DNA from: Candidatus Mesolinea sp.
Lineage (GTDB): Bacteria > Chloroflexota > Anaerolineae > Anaerolineales > Anaerolineaceae
Direction: 5' to 3'
Length of the DNA: 29,325 bases
Assembly (NCBI GenBank): GCA_003445715.1
Contig: DMCS01000087.1
Location: forward strand, 1-29,325
Shown here: positions 22,532 to 29,325 of the stretch, one piece after another
How the letters are laid out: every line of letters begins with the position of its first letter
Position numbering within the stretch: position 1 is the stretch's first letter
The notes under the pieces: model-generated
Told to the model about the DNA's origin: nothing
The model's input: the letters and a program-made list of their open reading frames with translations, nothing else
Databases searched by the model: none
Translations under genes and position numbers: made by a program

Positions 22532-23863
22532 ATGAAACGATCTTCATGGCGTTATTTATGGAAATCAGAAGACATTCGTAACAAGCTGTTGATCACGCTG
22601 CTCTTGCTGGCTGTCTACCGCTTTGCAGCAAATATCCCCGTGCCGGGCATCGATCGGGCAACCGTCGCGGCGCTGACTCAATTGCGCGGTGCGGAAGGCA
22701 ACCTCATTAACCTGCTGGATATGCTCAGCGGTGGTGCAGTTTCGAATTTCTCGATTTTGGCTATGGGGGTTTATCCCTATATTACCGCGCAAATTATTTT
22801 GCAGTTACTTACCCCCATCATCCCAGCCTTAGAGCGGAAGATGCAAGATGACCCGCGTGAGGGCCGCATTTGGATGGAAAAATGGACTGTTATTTTGACT
22901 ATTCCGATGGCGTTGCTCTCCGCTTTTGGTCAAATCAACATCTTTAACCAGTGGTTAGGCAGTTCGGTGATCACCAACTGGGGCTTTACGGCTGATAAGC
23001 TTTTGCCCACAATCACAGCGATCGTGGCTATGGTTGCTGGAACGATGTTGGGCGTCTGGATTGGCCAACTGATTTCGGAATTTGGACTGCGCAATCAAGG
23101 GCTTTCGTTGATTATTTTTGCAGGTATAGTTTCCAGGCTGCCTGTTTCACTCGTGCAAATGATTAACAGCCAGGAACCATGGTATATGTTCTTGATTGTC
23201 GTTTTAATTTTGCTTTTGACAATTTTTGCGATTGTATATGTGCAGCAAGGACGCCGTAACGTTCCGGTGATGTTCCCCGGTCGGCGTATTGGCAACCGTA
23301 TGTCGATGCCCGTGCGCAGCAACCTGCCTTTGATGGTCAATATGGCTGGCATGATCCCGATTATCTTTGCACAATCATTCTTAACCTTCCCAGCGATTTT
23401 GGCATCATTCTTTGTTAACTCACAGACGGCCTGGCTGCAAAATGCCTCGCTGTGGGTTACCGATGCCTTTAATGCGCAGACGGCGTGGTACCCAGTGCTT
23501 TTCTTTATATTGGTGGTGCTGTTCACTTACTTCTATACGGATGTGATGTTTGCACAACAAAATTATGGCGAAAACCTAAAGAAGCAAGGTGCGCAGATAC
23601 CTGGTGTGGTGCGAGGAAAGCCCACACAAGACTATCTCACCCGCGTTCAGCGGCGTATCACCCTGCCTGGGGCGTTTTTCTTGGGCTTTGTGGCTGTTTT
23701 GCCCTACATCTTTAGTGCTTTCCTGCCAGCAGGCAGTTCCGCGAACTTGCTGTTGTCTTCATCGGGCTTACTCATTGTGGTCGGAACCGTGCGTGAAACG
23801 GTGCAGTTGATTGAAACTGAATTGCGCATGCATGGATATGACGACACGCTTATCAATGCCTGA
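22532..23863 (+). CDS. secY: Protein translocase subunit SecY
   Basis: Pore of the Sec translocon, a ten-helix inner-membrane protein. The 443 residues include the N-terminal cytosolic WKSEDIRNKLLITLLLLAVYR, the plug region after TM1 (NLLDMLSGGAVSNFSILAMG), TM2b with YITAQIILQLLTPIIP, the conserved FAIVYVQQGRRNVPV cytosolic loop, and a C-terminal half with GVVRGKPTQDYLTRVQRRIT. AAAGGAGC precedes the ATG. It sits in the spc cluster after rplO; adk follows 7 nt after its stop. Confidence 0.97.
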   Translation: MKRSSWRYLWKSEDIRNKLLITLLLLAVYRFAANIPVPGIDRATVAALTQLRGAEGNLINLLDMLSGGAVSNFSILAMGVYPYITAQIILQLLTPIIPALERKMQDDPREGRIWMEKWTVILTIPMALLSAFGQINIFNQWLGSSVITNWGFTADKLLPTITAIVAMVAGTMLGVWIGQLISEFGLRNQGLSLIIFAGIVSRLPVSLVQMINSQEPWYMFLIVVLILLLTIFAIVYVQQGRRNVPVMFPGRRIGNRMSMPVRSNLPLMVNMAGMIPIIFAQSFLTFPAILASFFVNSQTAWLQNASLWVTDAFNAQTAWYPVLFFILVVLFTYFYTDVMFAQQNYGENLKKQGAQIPGVVRGKPTQDYLTRVQRRITLPGAFFLGFVAVLPYIFSAFLPAGSSANLLLSSSGLLIVVGTVRETVQLIETELRMHGYDDTLINA

Positions 23864-23870
23864 GGCTGAA

Positions 23871-24524
23871 ATGAACGAAAAGGCTACTTACATCGTTATG
23901 CTGGGTCCTCCGGGAGCCGGTAAGGGAACGCAAGCCGAAATATTGGCGCAGAAGTTAGGATTGGTGCATGTTTCCAGCGGTGATCTTTTCCGTGAAAACT
24001 TGAGCAACCAGACCGAATTGGGTAAGTTGGCGCAAACGTATATGCGTAAAGGCGAACTCGTGCCGGATGACGTAACAATTGCGATGGTAAAAGAGCGTCT
24101 TTCCCGACCGGACTGCGCGAAAGGGGCAGTGTTGGATGGGTTCCCGCGCACACCAGCCCAGGCTGAAGCACTGAATAAAATCCTGGCAGAAATGAACGCG
24201 AAGGTTGATTTAGTCCCGTTGATTAGCGTGCCTAACGACGTGCTCGTTGAACGCCTCAGTGGCCGTTGGATGAGTAAGAGCGGCCGGGTATATCACGCGC
24301 TCTATAACCCACCCAAAGTAAAATGGGTGGATGACATTGACGGCACTCCGCTTTATCAGCGCGAAGATGACAAACCCGAGACAGTGCAACGCCGTATAGA
24401 TGTTTATTACGAACAGACCGCACCCCTGATCGATTATTATCGCCAGGCTGGGCTGTTAGTCGAAATTGATGGGACGCAGGAAATCGAAAAGGTTACTGAG
24501 GATATTCTGAAAGCGATAAAATAA
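23871..24524 (+). CDS. adk: Adenylate kinase
   Basis: Converts ATP and AMP to two ADP in the cytoplasm. From MNEKATYIVMLG the protein has 217 residues. The P-loop is GPPGAGKGT (12-20), the AMP-binding block SSGDLFRENL, and DGFPRTPAQAEAL are present. The LID reads GRWMSKSGRVYHALYNPPK, without the four cysteines of zinc-type enzymes, so it is the hydrogen-bonded LID form as in E. coli. An upstream in-frame ATG (23811) overlaps secY and is unlikely; GAGG at 23862-23865 supports the chosen start. Confidence 0.95.
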   Translation: MNEKATYIVMLGPPGAGKGTQAEILAQKLGLVHVSSGDLFRENLSNQTELGKLAQTYMRKGELVPDDVTIAMVKERLSRPDCAKGAVLDGFPRTPAQAEALNKILAEMNAKVDLVPLISVPNDVLVERLSGRWMSKSGRVYHALYNPPKVKWVDDIDGTPLYQREDDKPETVQRRIDVYYEQTAPLIDYYRQAGLLVEIDGTQEIEKVTEDILKAIK

Positions 24525-24525
24525 G

Positions 24526-25299
24526 ATGTTTGGTGTAGAAACAAGTATTAATCTTAAATCGGAAGCGGAAATTGCCCTAATGCGGGAGGCCGGCAGGATT
24601 AATGCCGAGACCTTAGCCGCAGTCAAGGCAGCTATCGCCCCTGGGGTAACGACTGCCGAGCTAAATGAAGTGGCTGAATCGGTGCAGCGCCGCTATGGGG
24701 TGTATTCGCCTTTCAAAAATTACCCAGGCCCCTATCCCTTCCCCGCCAGCATCTGCACGAGCATTAATGAGGAGATGGTACATGGCATCCCCAGCAACCG
24801 TAAGCTGAGCGAAGGCGATATTATTTCAGTCGATTGTGGTACCGTATATGAAGGCTTTGTGGGCGATTCCGCTTTTACGGTTGGTGTGGGTGAGATTTCT
24901 CCACTCGCCCAAAGCCTCATTGAAGTCACCAAACAAGCTTTAGAAGTTGGCATTGCTGAAATGGTACCCGGAAATCACTTAGGTGATATTGGCGCTGCGA
25001 TTGAGGAGTTTGTTCTCAAGCACGGTTTTTATGTGACCCATCTGTATACCGGTCATGGTGTTGGAAGGGAAATGCATGAAAACCCTCAAGTGCCTAATTT
25101 TGGCCAACGCGGCGAGGGCGTTCTGCTGCGTGAAGGGATGACCTTAGCCATCGAGCCGATGGTCCTGGTAGGGACACGGCATACGCGCGTCTTGCGCAAT
25201 GGCTGGACCGTCATCTCGCGAGACCGCTCGCTCACAGCACATCAAGAACACTCGGTAGCCATTACGGCACATGGACCCGAGATATTGACAAAACTGTAG
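24526..25299 (+). CDS. map: Methionine aminopeptidase, type I
   Basis: Removes the N-terminal methionine of new proteins. The 257 residues have the five metal ligands of the family: D103, D114, H177, E210 and E241, in DCGTVYEGFVGDSAF, TGHGVGREMHE, AIEPM and QEHSVAIT; H86 in MVHGIPS is the usual substrate-binding histidine. The ATG follows the adk stop by 1 nt without an independent strong binding site, so coupling to adk is probable. infA, which often follows, is not here. Confidence 0.96.
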   Translation: MFGVETSINLKSEAEIALMREAGRINAETLAAVKAAIAPGVTTAELNEVAESVQRRYGVYSPFKNYPGPYPFPASICTSINEEMVHGIPSNRKLSEGDIISVDCGTVYEGFVGDSAFTVGVGEISPLAQSLIEVTKQALEVGIAEMVPGNHLGDIGAAIEEFVLKHGFYVTHLYTGHGVGREMHENPQVPNFGQRGEGVLLREGMTLAIEPMVLVGTRHTRVLRNGWTVISRDRSLTAHQEHSVAITAHGPEILTKL

Positions 25300-25338
25300 A
25301 ATAGTTGGACTTGTCAAAAAGGCGAAAACAGATATAAT
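25285..25338 (+). promoter_or_regulatory. Promoter and inverted repeat upstream of rpmJ
   Basis: TTGTCA (25311-25316) and TATAAT (25333-25338) with a 16-nt spacer make a strong sigma70-like promoter in the map-rpmJ gap. The -35 is part of an inverted repeat: TTGACAA (25285-25291) and TTGTCAA (25311-25317), 19 nt apart. This could be an operator or chance. The promoter would drive rpmJ-rpsM-rpsK-rpsD-rpoA-rplQ. Confidence 0.65.
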
Positions 25339-25370
25339 AAACCTTTTGTGGCTATCATAAGGAGTGATTA

Positions 25371-25484
25371 ATGAAAGTAAGTGCTTCAATCAAAAAACGC
25401 TGTAACAATTGCAAGATCGTCAAACGCGACGGTCGGCTATATGTCATTTGTACGAATCCAAGACACAAACAGCGACAAGGATAA
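25371..25484 (+). CDS. rpmJ: 50S ribosomal protein L36
   Basis: Smallest 50S protein, 37 residues: MKVSASIKKRCNNCKIVKRD in its first part, then GRLYVICTNPRHKQRQG. The zinc ligands C11, C14, C27 and H32 are all present, so this is the zinc form. AGGAGTG precedes the ATG. It normally follows infA in the alpha-operon region; here it directly follows map and a promoter. Confidence 0.95.
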   Translation: MKVSASIKKRCNNCKIVKRDGRLYVICTNPRHKQRQG

Positions 25485-25495
25485 GGAAATAAATT

Positions 25496-25885
25496 ATGGC
25501 TCGTATTGAAGGTGTTGACCTCCCGCGCGACAAGCGCATCCAAATTGGTTTGCGATATATTTACGGCATTGGCCCAACCACTGCAGATAAAATTTTAGCG
25601 GAGACTGGAGTCAATCCTGATATCCGCGTTAAAGATTTGAGCGAAACAGATATCGCCAAGCTGCGTGATTACATCTCAGCTAACCTGAAGGTCGAAGGTG
25701 ATTTGCGCCGTGAGGTGCAGATGAATATCAAGCGCTTGACAGAAATCGGCTGCTACCGAGGAATGCGTCACCGCCGCAATTTGCCGGTCCATGGGCAGCG
25801 CACGCGCACGAATGCGCGCACGCGCAAAGGGCCAAAGAAGACCGTTGCGGGTCGTGGACGCCGTCGTGGAGTGGCGAAGAAATAG
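25496..25885 (+). CDS. rpsM: 30S ribosomal protein S13
   Basis: S13 contacts P-site tRNA and bridges to the 50S subunit. The 129 residues begin ARIEGVDLPRDKRIQIGLRY, contain YGIGPTTADKILAETGV, and end with RGMRHRRNLPVHGQRTRTNA and a basic tail KKTVAGRGRRRGVAKK. AAGGAAAT precedes ATG. A gap of 106 nt to rpsK holds no recognised element. Confidence 0.97.
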   Translation: MARIEGVDLPRDKRIQIGLRYIYGIGPTTADKILAETGVNPDIRVKDLSETDIAKLRDYISANLKVEGDLRREVQMNIKRLTEIGCYRGMRHRRNLPVHGQRTRTNARTRKGPKKTVAGRGRRRGVAKK

Positions 25886-25991
25886 CATTGAACTAACAGG
25901 CGATAAGTTGAGGGTGGGGTTCCCTTTTTCCCCGGCGGCTACCCGAAACTTTGCCAAGGTTAGACAAGAAGAGATTGAGTGAGGAAGAATT

Positions 25992-26396
25992 ATGGCTAAA
26001 CAAGCACGTACAGCACGAAGAACAACCAGTTCTCGCAGAGTGAAGCGCCAGGTTTCAGCGGCACAGGTGCATATTTATGCGTCCTTTAATAATACGATCG
26101 TCACCATAACCGACATGCAGGGTAATACCATTTGTTGGGGAAGCACTGGGACTGCCGGATTTAAAGGCTCACGCAAGAGCACACCTTTTGCTGCCCGTTT
26201 GGCGACGGAACAGACTATGAAGACGGCCCAATCGATGGGCGTGCAAGAAGTAGAACTGTACATTAAGGGGCCTGGTCCTGGTCGTGAAGCTGCGATTCGT
26301 GCAATCCAATCAATGGGTGTGAAAATCACAAAGATCGCTGATGTGACTCCGGTACCGCATAATGGCTGCCGGCCGCCCAAACGCCGCCGCGTATAA
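25992..26396 (+). CDS. rpsK: 30S ribosomal protein S11
   Basis: S11 lies on the 30S platform near the Shine-Dalgarno helix. The 134 residues have VHIYASFNNTIVTITDMQGN, SSTGTAGFKGSRKSTPFAA-like WGSTGTAGFKGSRKSTPFAA, and the conserved end DVTPVPHNGCRPPKRRRV. GTGAGGAAGAA precedes the ATG. rpsD follows after 20 nt. Confidence 0.97.
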   Translation: MAKQARTARRTTSSRRVKRQVSAAQVHIYASFNNTIVTITDMQGNTICWGSTGTAGFKGSRKSTPFAARLATEQTMKTAQSMGVQEVELYIKGPGPGREAAIRAIQSMGVKITKIADVTPVPHNGCRPPKRRRV

Positions 26397-26416
26397 AAGA
26401 GGAAAAGGAATAAAGA

Positions 26417-27055
26417 ATGGCTAGATATACTGATCCAGTATGTAAATTATGTCGGCGCGAGGGAGAGAAGCTCTACCTTAAAGGGGAGCGTTGCTACACT
26501 CCCAAATGCGCCTTTGAAAAGCGCCCATATCCGCCTGGAATGCATGGCAAATATCGCTCCGTCCGCCCTGGGCGTGAGTCGGACTATGCCAAGCAGCTGC
26601 GTGCCAAACAAAAGGCACGCCGTATCTATGGTGTGTATGAGCGGCAATTCCGCCGTTATCATACTCAAGCATTACGCATGCGTGGGATGACCGGTTTGAA
26701 CTTATTGGTTATTTTAGAAACCCGGCTTGATAATGTGGTTTATCGGCTTGGTTTTGCTGCCAGCCGTTCTCAGGCGCGCATCTTGGTTGCGCATGGCCAT
26801 TTTTTGGTCAATGGCGAACGCGCAGATATCCCATCTTATGGCATTACTGTGGGAGATGTGATTAGCGTGCGTGAAAGATCAAAAGACAATGTTTATTTCA
26901 AGAATTTGCGGGAAGAAGCGGAAAGCAGAAGCGTTGCCCCATGGTTAGAGCGCGATCTGACCAACCTGAGCGGCCGCATGCTGCGCCTTCCAGAGCGTTC
27001 TGAGATTGACGGCAACCTCAACGAGCAATTAATCGTTGAGTACTATTCGCGCTAA
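26417..27055 (+). CDS. rpsD: 30S ribosomal protein S4 (zinc form)
   Basis: S4 starts 16S 5'-domain assembly and in E. coli represses the alpha operon. The 212 residues have an N-terminal zinc knuckle, C9-x2-C12 and C26-x4-C31, found in many but not all bacteria. The S4 RNA-binding domain RLDNVVYRLGFAASRSQARI with VAHGHFLVNG is in the middle. AAAGGAA precedes ATG. The 51-nt gap to rpoA has AAGGGG as the rpoA binding site. Confidence 0.97.
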   Translation: MARYTDPVCKLCRREGEKLYLKGERCYTPKCAFEKRPYPPGMHGKYRSVRPGRESDYAKQLRAKQKARRIYGVYERQFRRYHTQALRMRGMTGLNLLVILETRLDNVVYRLGFAASRSQARILVAHGHFLVNGERADIPSYGITVGDVISVRERSKDNVYFKNLREEAESRSVAPWLERDLTNLSGRMLRLPERSEIDGNLNEQLIVEYYSR

Positions 27056-27106
27056 AGCAAAAATAAGTTCAGTCTTGCTGATAAAGGGACTGGTAAGGGG
27101 CTAACT

Positions 27107-28069
27107 GTGAGTGGAACAATAGAAATGGTAACACCTAAAGTGGAACGCGAAAACAATACGCGTGAATTTGGCACGTTCATCATCGGCCCGATGGAGCGCG
27201 GTTTTGGGCTCACGTTGGGGAATGCGATTCGGCGCGTGCTGCTTTCTTCGTTAGAAGGGGCAGCTATCACCAATGTGCGCATTACAGATGTGATGCACGA
27301 ATTCAGCACAATTCCTGGCGTGCGGGAAGATGTCATCCAGATTATGCTGCAGATTAAACAAATCCGCATGAAGTTGCATGGCGTGGATACTGCGCAGATT
27401 CACTTGGAAGTAAAAGGTGAGGGTACATATACCGCTGCAGACATCGTCTGCCCTCCAGAGGTTGAAATCATCAATCCTGAGTTGTATCTATTCAGTATTA
27501 CCGAAGCCGGAGCTGAGGTGGAAATGGATATGACTGTGGAGCGAGGCCGCGGCTACATACCTGCTGGAGACCGTGCTGAGCGCTTACCGTTAGGGGTTTT
27601 GCCTGTGGATGCGATTTTCTCACCTGTCAGGCGGGTGAATTGGTCCGTCTCGAATGCCCGGGTGGGTCAGGATACCAATTTTGACCGTTTGAACTTAGAC
27701 ATTTGGACCGATGGCACGATCACACCAGAAGAAGCCTTGGAAGAAGCGGTTGATTTACTTATCCAGCATCTGAGCATTATCCGTGGGGTTGAAGAAGAAC
27801 CTCAGATTTGGAGCCCTGCGCCAATGGAGCCGCAAAATCGCTTAAGCAACGAAGCTGCTGAGACTCCTATCGAAGCCTTAGATCTTACTGTGCGGGTTTA
27901 CAATGCCCTCAAGCGCACAGGTGTTTCTAACGTGCGGGACGTGTTGGACTTGCTCGACAAAGGTGAAAGCGCAATGCTTGCTATTCGGAATTTTGGTGAT
28001 AAGAGCTTAGCCGAATTAAAAGCCAAAATGATTGAAAAAGGCTTTTTAGATGAAGAAGAAGCGGAGTAA
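27107..28069 (+). CDS. rpoA: DNA-directed RNA polymerase subunit alpha
   Basis: Alpha dimer scaffolds polymerase assembly and its C-terminal domain binds UP elements and activators. It starts with GTG (binding site AAGGGG). The 320 residues split into an N-terminal domain with RGFGLTLGNAIRRVLLSSLE (31-50) and PVDAIFSPVRRVNW, a linker around 232-254, and a C-terminal domain with LTVRVYNALKRTGV where R263 and N266 correspond to the DNA-contacting R265 and N268 of E. coli. The helix-hairpin-helix part reads RNFGDKSLAELKAKM. An acidic tail ends the chain. rplQ follows 5 nt later. Confidence 0.97.
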   Translation: MSGTIEMVTPKVERENNTREFGTFIIGPMERGFGLTLGNAIRRVLLSSLEGAAITNVRITDVMHEFSTIPGVREDVIQIMLQIKQIRMKLHGVDTAQIHLEVKGEGTYTAADIVCPPEVEIINPELYLFSITEAGAEVEMDMTVERGRGYIPAGDRAERLPLGVLPVDAIFSPVRRVNWSVSNARVGQDTNFDRLNLDIWTDGTITPEEALEEAVDLLIQHLSIIRGVEEEPQIWSPAPMEPQNRLSNEAAETPIEALDLTVRVYNALKRTGVSNVRDVLDLLDKGESAMLAIRNFGDKSLAELKAKMIEKGFLDEEEAE

Positions 28070-28074
28070 TTAGG

Positions 28075-28458
28075 ATGCGACATCAAGTTAAAGGGTATCA
28101 TCTCGGCAGGAGCACAGGGCAAAGGAATGCCTTGCGCCGCACGATGATTATGCAATTATTTCAATACGAAAGAATAGAAACTACTTTGGCAAAAGCCAAA
28201 GCAATTCAGCCCGAAGCAGAAAAGCTGATTACCTTGGCAAAAAACAGCTTAGAGGGCAGTGAAATTGATCAAATTAATGCGCGCCGACGCGCTGCAGCTA
28301 ACTTAGGGAATGCGAGCGGAGATATTGTCAAGAAGCTTTTTGACGATATTGCACCGCGTTTTAAAAATCGCCCCGGCGGTTACACCCGCATTCTAAAATT
28401 GGGCCCGCGGCAAGGCGATAACGCTGAAATGGTCCTGATCGAGCTGGTCTCTGAGTAG
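28075..28458 (+). CDS. rplQ: 50S ribosomal protein L17
   Basis: L17 sits next to the tunnel exit. The 127 residues contain LGRSTGQRNALRRTMIMQLF, the block YERIETTLAKAKAIQPEAEKL in part, the central RRRAAANLGN, and the ending GGYTRILKLGPRQGDNAEMV followed by LIELV. AATTAGGATG is a weak binding site right behind the rpoA stop, so coupling to rpoA is likely. Confidence 0.97.
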   Translation: MRHQVKGYHLGRSTGQRNALRRTMIMQLFQYERIETTLAKAKAIQPEAEKLITLAKNSLEGSEIDQINARRRAAANLGNASGDIVKKLFDDIAPRFKNRPGGYTRILKLGPRQGDNAEMVLIELVSE

Positions 28459-28478
28459 GCTGAGCATGCAGGGTATAC

Positions 28479-28506
28479 GCCTTTCCACCCCTGAAAGTTG
28501 AAAGGC
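28479..28506 (+). promoter_or_regulatory. Hairpin covering the truA ribosome binding region
   Basis: GCCTTTC (28479-28485) can pair with GAAAGGC (28500-28506), and the second arm touches the truA ATG. The stem would hide the purine-rich region and could lower truA translation relative to the ribosomal genes. No T-run, so not a terminator. Confidence 0.4.
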
Positions 28507-29259
28507 ATGGCACATTACAAACTTATCCTCGCTTATGAAGGCACACAATATCACGGCTTTCAGCGGCAGAAAAACAAAACTAGCGTTCAAGCAGAAGTTG
28601 AAGCAGCGCTGCGTAAGTTAGGCTGGCAAGGCAGGGCAGTCATCCCTGCTGGGCGCACAGATAGCGGCGTGCATGCCCTTGGTCAAGTGGTCAGCTTTAA
28701 CCTTGACTGGAAACACGGAGATGCAACTCTGCTCAGGGCACTAAACGCCCATCTGCCCGATGATATTGTGGTGCAAGCTGTTTCCCAAGCAGCAGAGAAT
28801 TTTCATCCGCGTTACGATGCCCTTCGCCGGACGTATGTTTACCGGATTTACTGGCAAGAGGCACGTAACCCGCTGATTGACCGCTTTGCTTGGCACTTGA
28901 CGAAAGCGCCCAGCTTAGAGCGGATGAACTCAGCCGCGGGCTTGCTTTTAGGGGAACATGACTTCCGCGCCTTTGGTAAAGCACTCAAAACAGATGGCAC
29001 CACTATCCGGCAGGTTTACTGTGCAGAATGGCAGCCAACTTGCTGGGGAGCAGCCTTTACCATCCAGGGGAATGCTTTCCTCTACCACATGGTAAGGCGC
29101 ATCGTGTATATACTTGTGCACATTGGACTGGGCAAATTGCCTGAAGGGATTATTGAGCGAGGACTAGAGACAGGCATAACAGGGATTGTCTCCCTGGCGC
29201 CTGCACGGGGCTTGACCCTGCAAGAAGTTGCCTATCGAGAAGATAATGAGATTAATTGA
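28507..29259 (+). CDS. truA: tRNA pseudouridine(38-40) synthase TruA
   Basis: Isomerises uridines 38-40 in the anticodon stem of tRNAs. From MAHYKLILAYEGTQYHGFQR it has 250 residues, normal for TruA. The catalytic aspartate is D52 in AGRTDSGVHALGQVV; also seen are the FHPRYDALRRTYVYRI block, HDFRAFGKA, and FLYHMVRRIVYILVHIG near the end. An upstream TTG at 28498 in frame is not needed. The position after rplQ and before rplM is common in many Firmicutes-like and Chloroflexota operons. Confidence 0.95.
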   Translation: MAHYKLILAYEGTQYHGFQRQKNKTSVQAEVEAALRKLGWQGRAVIPAGRTDSGVHALGQVVSFNLDWKHGDATLLRALNAHLPDDIVVQAVSQAAENFHPRYDALRRTYVYRIYWQEARNPLIDRFAWHLTKAPSLERMNSAAGLLLGEHDFRAFGKALKTDGTTIRQVYCAEWQPTCWGAAFTIQGNAFLYHMVRRIVYILVHIGLGKLPEGIIERGLETGITGIVSLAPARGLTLQEVAYREDNEIN

Positions 29260-29308
29260 GCCGAGAAATTGGCTTGAGTGTGGAATTGATAAAACGGAGA
29301 AAGTTAAA

Positions 29309-29325
29309 GTGGAAAAAACATACGT
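29309..29325 (+). CDS. rplM: Probable 50S ribosomal protein L13, first codons only
   Basis: GTG with GGAGA at 29296-29300 as binding site; the visible codons give M-E-K-T-Y followed by a partial codon. L13 commonly begins M-x-KTY(V/Y) and frequently follows truA (or rplQ) in this operon, so rplM is the natural reading. The window ends here, and only context plus five residues support the call. Confidence 0.6.

Noticed and set aside
23811..23870. Longer N-terminus for adk
   Set aside because: The extra 20 residues are the other frame of the secY end and precede the normal Adk start; a binding site supports the ATG at 23871.
25791..25982. Open frame overlapping the rpsM end and the gap to rpsK
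   Set aside because: Most of it is the other frame of rpsM; the remainder has no binding site or family resemblance.

Overview
The window is a bacterial ribosomal-protein and RNA-polymerase superoperon that has been broken open by a 6-kb accessory island. Protein sequences throughout the conserved part (the L3 loop, the zinc forms of S14, S4 and L36, the large RpoB insertion) and the roughly balanced base composition suggest a Chloroflexota member, most likely of the Anaerolineae. That assignment is an inference from recognised sequence character, not from a search.

Layout. Positions 1-219 hold the rpoB leader, with one good sigma70-type promoter and a second extended -10 candidate. Then come rpoB, rpsL, rpsG, fusA and rpsJ (220-7719). 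rpoC does not follow rpoB, and tuf does not follow fusA. After rpsJ there is a hairpin and then a clear intrinsic terminator (7815-7838), so the usual S10 operon stops here. The accessory island (about 7720-13480) contains a 1072-residue single-chain restriction-modification protein, an HNH nuclease, and on the opposite strand a small membrane protein with an internal duplication. Between them lie modular palindromic repeats and a 19-codon stub that looks like the start of a lost metallo-beta-lactamase/beta-CASP-type gene. A new extended -10 promoter and a leader of about 155 nt then restart the operon at rplC.

From 13682 onward the order is the classical S10-spc-alpha series: rplC, rplD, rplW, rplB, rpsS, rplV, rpsC, rplP, rpmC, rpsQ, rplN, rplX, rplE, rpsN, rpsH, rplF, rplR, rpsE, rpmD, rplO, secY, adk, map, rpmJ, rpsM, rpsK, rpsD, rpoA, rplQ, truA and the first codons of a probable rplM. 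Genes are on the + strand, tightly packed, often with 1-, 4- or 8-nt overlaps, so translational coupling is likely. infA is absent between map and rpmJ, and a promoter sits in that gap. The conserved genes supply the translation apparatus, the alpha and beta subunits of RNA polymerase, the SecY channel, adenylate kinase, N-terminal Met removal and tRNA pseudouridylation.

Most interesting points: a restriction-modification cassette bracketed by direct repeats inside the S10 operon; a six-copy hairpin core whose stem varies in a compensating way; an AT-rich, apparently exchanged specificity region in the restriction-modification gene; a membrane protein with two WPWSxRG motifs; an L24 with its usual C-terminus replaced by an Ala/Lys-rich tail; and an RpoB with a duplicated insertion and changed rifampicin-pocket residues.
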